A DNA stretch of 33,856 nucleotides. It comes from an uncultured Granulosicoccus sp. (GTDB taxonomy: Bacteria > Pseudomonadota > Gammaproteobacteria > Granulosicoccales > Granulosicoccaceae). The stretch is from contig CALKLO010000040.1 of assembly GCA_937991945.1 (NCBI GenBank), forward strand, positions 1 to 33,856. Reading direction: 5' to 3'. Under the pieces are notes generated by a model, which was not told the origin of the DNA, did no database searches, and saw nothing but the letters and a program-made list of their open reading frames with translations. Positions 31,860 to 33,856 of the stretch are shown piece by piece (the first letter of the stretch is position 1; the number at the start of each line of letters is the position of its first letter). The position numbers and the translations under genes were made by a program.

Positions 31860-33001
31860 TGACGGCTGTTGCTGATCAATCGGATTTTCAGGCCAGCACT
31901 AAACGGCCGTATCTAAAACGAACCGGCCTCATACTGGCCGCTCTGGCCACGGTGTTTGTCGTGGCCCTCTTAGTCGGCATTCGTTATGCGCTAATGCTGT
32001 CTGTTGGACTCGGGTTCGGCCTGGTGCTTGAGGGGTTGAGATTCGGATTCGCGGGCCCTTGGCGTGCCATGATTCTCAGGCGAGATCCATCTGGGATCTT
32101 CGCGCAGCTATTCGCTATAGCCATCGTCACTGTCGTAGCCCTACCTCTCATCCAAGCCAGTGGCGGCGAACTGATCGGCGCGCAAGCACCGGTTGGTTTT
32201 GCCATGGTAGCTGGTGCGTTTGTTTTTGGAATAGCCATGCAAGTGGTTTTAGGGTGTGGGTCCGGCACCTTGGTTAATGCCGGTTCAGGCAACCCGATTG
32301 GCCTCCTTGCGTTACCGTTTTTCGCATTAGGTAGTTTTGCCGGTGCGTGGAATCTAATCTGGTGGACTGACTTGGGTTCCTTACCGATCATTACATTCGA
32401 TGGTTGGAGTGGCGTGGCCATAACGTTAAGTTTGCTCGCAGCCGTTGCAGCCGTGTTATGGCGACTAGCACCAACAGGCCAATGGTCAGTACCCGGCCGG
32501 TATTGGATTGCTGCACTGATTATCGCAGCGCTAGCGCTCGCCAATCTGGTCATTGCTGGGCAACCTTGGGGAGTGGTTTACGGGCTGGGCTTGTGGGCTG
32601 CCAAGGGCGCCACACTTGTCGGTGCCGACCTTTCAGGTTCCGCTTTTTGGGCCGCAAGTGAGAGTGCTGAACGGGTTCAATCCAGCTTATTAAACGACTA
32701 CACATCACTCACCAACATTGGCATCATGGCCGGCGCTTTTCTCGTTGCCTCTTGGCGCCTCAATGGGTTCTCACAAAAGCTGCCCAAATTACCCATGCGA
32801 GCTTGGGTGGCCACAATAATTGCCGGTTTTCTATTGGGGTACTCGTCAAGGCTTGCATTCGGCTGCAACGTGGGTGCTTTTTTCTCAGGCATTTCAACAG
32901 GCAGCCTTCATGGCTGGGTTTGGTTTGCAGCAGCCTTTGCAGGATCGATTTATGGCGTCCGCCTGCGACCACTGCTTGGTTTGGAGGCGCGCCAACCATG
33001 A
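31859..33001 (+). CDS. YeeE/YedE-family (TsuA-like) sulfur-compound transporter
   Basis: The 380-residue inner-membrane protein has about nine to ten hydrophobic segments. Two repeat units each carry the family Cys motif: VLGCGSGTLVNAGSGNP (Cys133) and RLAFGCNVGAFFSGISTG (Cys336). These match two of the three cysteines shown in TsuA to carry thiosulfate through the membrane. The position of the first TsuA cysteine seems to be occupied by FGFAG (about residues 62-66), with no Cys. Overlaps by one base with the rhodanese stop and by four bases with the next small gene, so the three are translationally coupled. Confidence 0.9.
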   Translation: MTAVADQSDFQASTKRPYLKRTGLILAALATVFVVALLVGIRYALMLSVGLGFGLVLEGLRFGFAGPWRAMILRRDPSGIFAQLFAIAIVTVVALPLIQASGGELIGAQAPVGFAMVAGAFVFGIAMQVVLGCGSGTLVNAGSGNPIGLLALPFFALGSFAGAWNLIWWTDLGSLPIITFDGWSGVAITLSLLAAVAAVLWRLAPTGQWSVPGRYWIAALIIAALALANLVIAGQPWGVVYGLGLWAAKGATLVGADLSGSAFWAASESAERVQSSLLNDYTSLTNIGIMAGAFLVASWRLNGFSQKLPKLPMRAWVATIIAGFLLGYSSRLAFGCNVGAFFSGISTGSLHGWVWFAAAFAGSIYGVRLRPLLGLEARQP

Positions 33002-33162
33002 CGCGCAAACTCACCGCTAGCATTGCGATGCTGCTCATTGCCGGGCTTATTGTCACGGACTATATCGTCTCACCACCTAACCCTTATCAAACACCATCCA
33101 TTGTGGCTTTAGGTTCTGGTGCTGCCAGTGCAGGTGGTTTTTGTGGTGCTTTGCCCGATTGA
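32998..33162 (+). CDS. Small (54-residue) protein coupled to the sulfur transporter
   Basis: The ATG overlaps the transporter stop as ATGA. The product starts with two basic residues and a hydrophobic helix (LTASIAMLLIAGLIVTDYIV). A short tail follows: PPNPYQTPSIVALGSGA and GGFCGALPD with one Cys near the C-terminus. This is either a single-pass membrane protein or a secreted peptide. No database family is known to me with certainty, but the coupling, the clean start and the Pro/Gly-rich tail argue for a real gene. Its Cys faces the periplasm in the N-in orientation expected from the basic N-terminus. Confidence 0.65.
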   Translation: MTRKLTASIAMLLIAGLIVTDYIVSPPNPYQTPSIVALGSGAASAGGFCGALPD

Positions 33163-33234
33163 CCACTTTACAAATAGTCTTGGTTGCGCGTGCAGGAACA
33201 TCGGAAAAACAACAACAAATCAGTCCACACAACG

Positions 33235-33263
33235 AAAAAAGCCCCAATCAAATGATCGGGGCT
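33235..33263 (-). terminator. Intrinsic terminator (minus strand)
   Basis: The stem GCCCC-A-ATC / GAT-C-GGGGC has a 4-base loop. On the minus strand it is followed by T6, so it terminates leftward transcription strongly. On the plus strand it may also help end the sulfur operon, though no T-tract follows on that side. Confidence 0.8.
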
Positions 33264-33270
33264 TCGGTAT

Positions 33271-33286
33271 TGGTGGAGCTGGGGTC
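33271..33286 (-). other. tmRNA (ssrA) 3'-end-like sequence, possible attachment-site remnant
   Basis: On the minus strand the sequence GACCCCAGCTCCACCA, ending in encoded CCA, is followed after 8 bases by the terminator stem. CAGCTCCACCA is the usual 3' acceptor end of bacterial tmRNA (tRNA-Ala ends TAGCTCCACCA). Upstream of it there is no T-loop, no tag-peptide codons and no matching 5' acceptor strand, so no complete tmRNA or tRNA is here. A 3' end with its terminator but without the body is what remains when an element integrates into ssrA. Confidence 0.45.
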
Positions 33287-33464
33287 CACACAACTACAGG
33301 CTGCAGGCCATATATTTGTTGGGATTCGGGATTTTAAGCGATGCCATTACCCTGCTGTATTACCCAAACAATTTTAGGTGTGTTCTATGTTAGGTAGTAT
33401 TTCTTTGGTCGAATCCTTGTGCTTCTGGACTACAGTATCGTTGGTATTTTGACCAGCAAGCCTT

Positions 33465-33856
33465 TTAAGCACTCTCAGCTAGTGTTGTGTACATATCTCC
33501 AGAGCAGGCAACGAAATCCTTAGGCCATGCGCTACTCAATCTACACCTAACTCTATACTGTAGCGGAGCATCTTTGTTTACTTGCTCCACCTTAACCACG
33601 ACACCGTTTGAGCCCAGCTGATCTAAAACGCGGGAGAAGTCATTTGATAAATATCTTGGCGTGTAGCCCATGAGTGTAATCGGATCAGTTGTACGGAGTA
33701 GAAGCGCAGCTCTGTCCTTCTCATTCTGACTGTCATTCATTAGATACAATCGCTCGCCACTCTCGAGCGTAGCGGATCTTTCGACATTCTCTGTATGTAG
33801 ATGCTGCATTCCCCTGCAGAAGAACGTTACTTCGTATTTCCCTTCTTTGCTGGGCT
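33465..33856 (-). CDS. HIRAN-domain-like protein, partial (5' end off the right edge)
   Basis: The frame starts visibly at a Met at 33809 but stays open upstream to the window edge (coding EVTFFCRG just before that Met), so the true start is beyond 33856. About 130 residues are visible. RLYLMNDSQNEKDRAALLL, then MGYTPRYLSNDFSRVL, match the HIRAN pattern of N-x-x-D-x-A and GYVPRYLA-like motifs, found in DNA-repair helicases and in small stand-alone bacterial proteins. The C-terminal RVRCRLSSAWPKDFVACSG resembles small stand-alone versions. Function unknown. The minus-strand terminator about 200 bases downstream may serve it. Confidence 0.65.
   Translation of the reverse strand, partial: PSKEGKYEVTFFCRGMQHLHTENVERSATLESGERLYLMNDSQNEKDRAALLLRTTDPITLMGYTPRYLSNDFSRVLDQLGSNGVVVKVEQVNKDAPLQYRVRCRLSSAWPKDFVACSGDMYTTLAESA

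Larger units (their letters stand above)
33163..33464. other. Intergenic region between the sulfur operon and the HIRAN-like gene
   Basis: Apart from the terminator and the tmRNA-like 3' end, nothing coding is supported. Short plus-strand frames here are the end of transporter-shadow frames or lack start signals. The 33290-33460 part shows no recognisable RNA or repeat. Confidence 0.5.

Noticed and set aside
31984-32553. Minus-strand open frame of 189 codons
   Set aside because: It lies antisense within the transporter gene; its Pro/Ala/Thr-rich product is typical of a shadow frame of a hydrophobic protein.
33271-33640. Complete tmRNA or tRNA on the minus strand
   Set aside because: There is no matching 5' acceptor strand, T-loop or tag-peptide sequence; only the final 14-16 bases resemble ssrA.

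Overview
The window looks like a piece of chromosome from a Gram-negative, flagellated, probably marine gammaproteobacterium. Evidence for this is a TonB-dependent outer-membrane receptor under a cobalamin riboswitch, a pseudaminic-acid/Maf flagellin-glycosylation locus, a Tat-exported ABC solute-binding protein, and an NspS/MbaA-like polyamine-c-di-GMP pair. Base composition is moderate, judged by eye at roughly 45-48% G+C, with the right-hand sulfur genes looking somewhat richer. No genus can be assigned from the sequence alone. There is no CRISPR array, rRNA, complete tRNA or transposase.

Left edge (1-2745, minus strand): a cobalamin riboswitch with near-consensus core and B12 box precedes a BtuB-like TonB receptor. 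The receptor is followed by a lipoprotein cut by the left edge.

Pseudaminic acid locus (2933-13419): pseB-pseC (+), a Maf-type glycosyltransferase (-), pseF (+), then a tightly coupled minus-strand run pseG -> pseI -> WbqC-like -> FAD oxidoreductase -> SAM methyltransferase. Five of the six enzymes from UDP-GlcNAc to CMP-Pse are present (B, C, G, I, F). A recognisable PseH N-acetyltransferase is missing, and three unassigned genes sit coupled to pseI. This is the most interesting metabolic puzzle in the window.

Metabolic stretch (13561-16266): a YaiI-family protein, a class II aldolase/adducin-family protein, a ketopantoate-reductase-like dehydrogenase and a small membrane protein.

Transport and polyamine region (16302-26220): a minus-strand operon of ABC ATPase, Tat-type binding protein, two permeases and an Asp/Glu/hydantoin-type racemase. 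It has operator-like palindromes upstream and a strong hairpin after the binding-protein gene. A RibH2-type lumazine synthase follows on the plus strand. Next comes a PotD/NspS-like periplasmic protein 48 bases ahead of a membrane dCache-HAMP-GGDEF-EAL protein. That gene order matches the V. cholerae nspS-mbaA polyamine sensor, which controls c-di-GMP.

Right part (26245-33856): two divergent GT2 glycosyltransferases; an Lrp/AsnC regulator divergent from an acetolactate-synthase-like ThDP enzyme, with two inverted repeats between them; an in-frame ORF just after the ThDP enzyme's stop that resembles a flavin-monooxygenase C-terminal domain; and a sulfur operon of periplasmic rhodanese, YeeE/YedE-type transporter and a 54-residue coupled small protein. 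The right edge carries a minus-strand terminator preceded by a short sequence identical in form to the 3' end of tmRNA, and a HIRAN-like gene that runs off the window.
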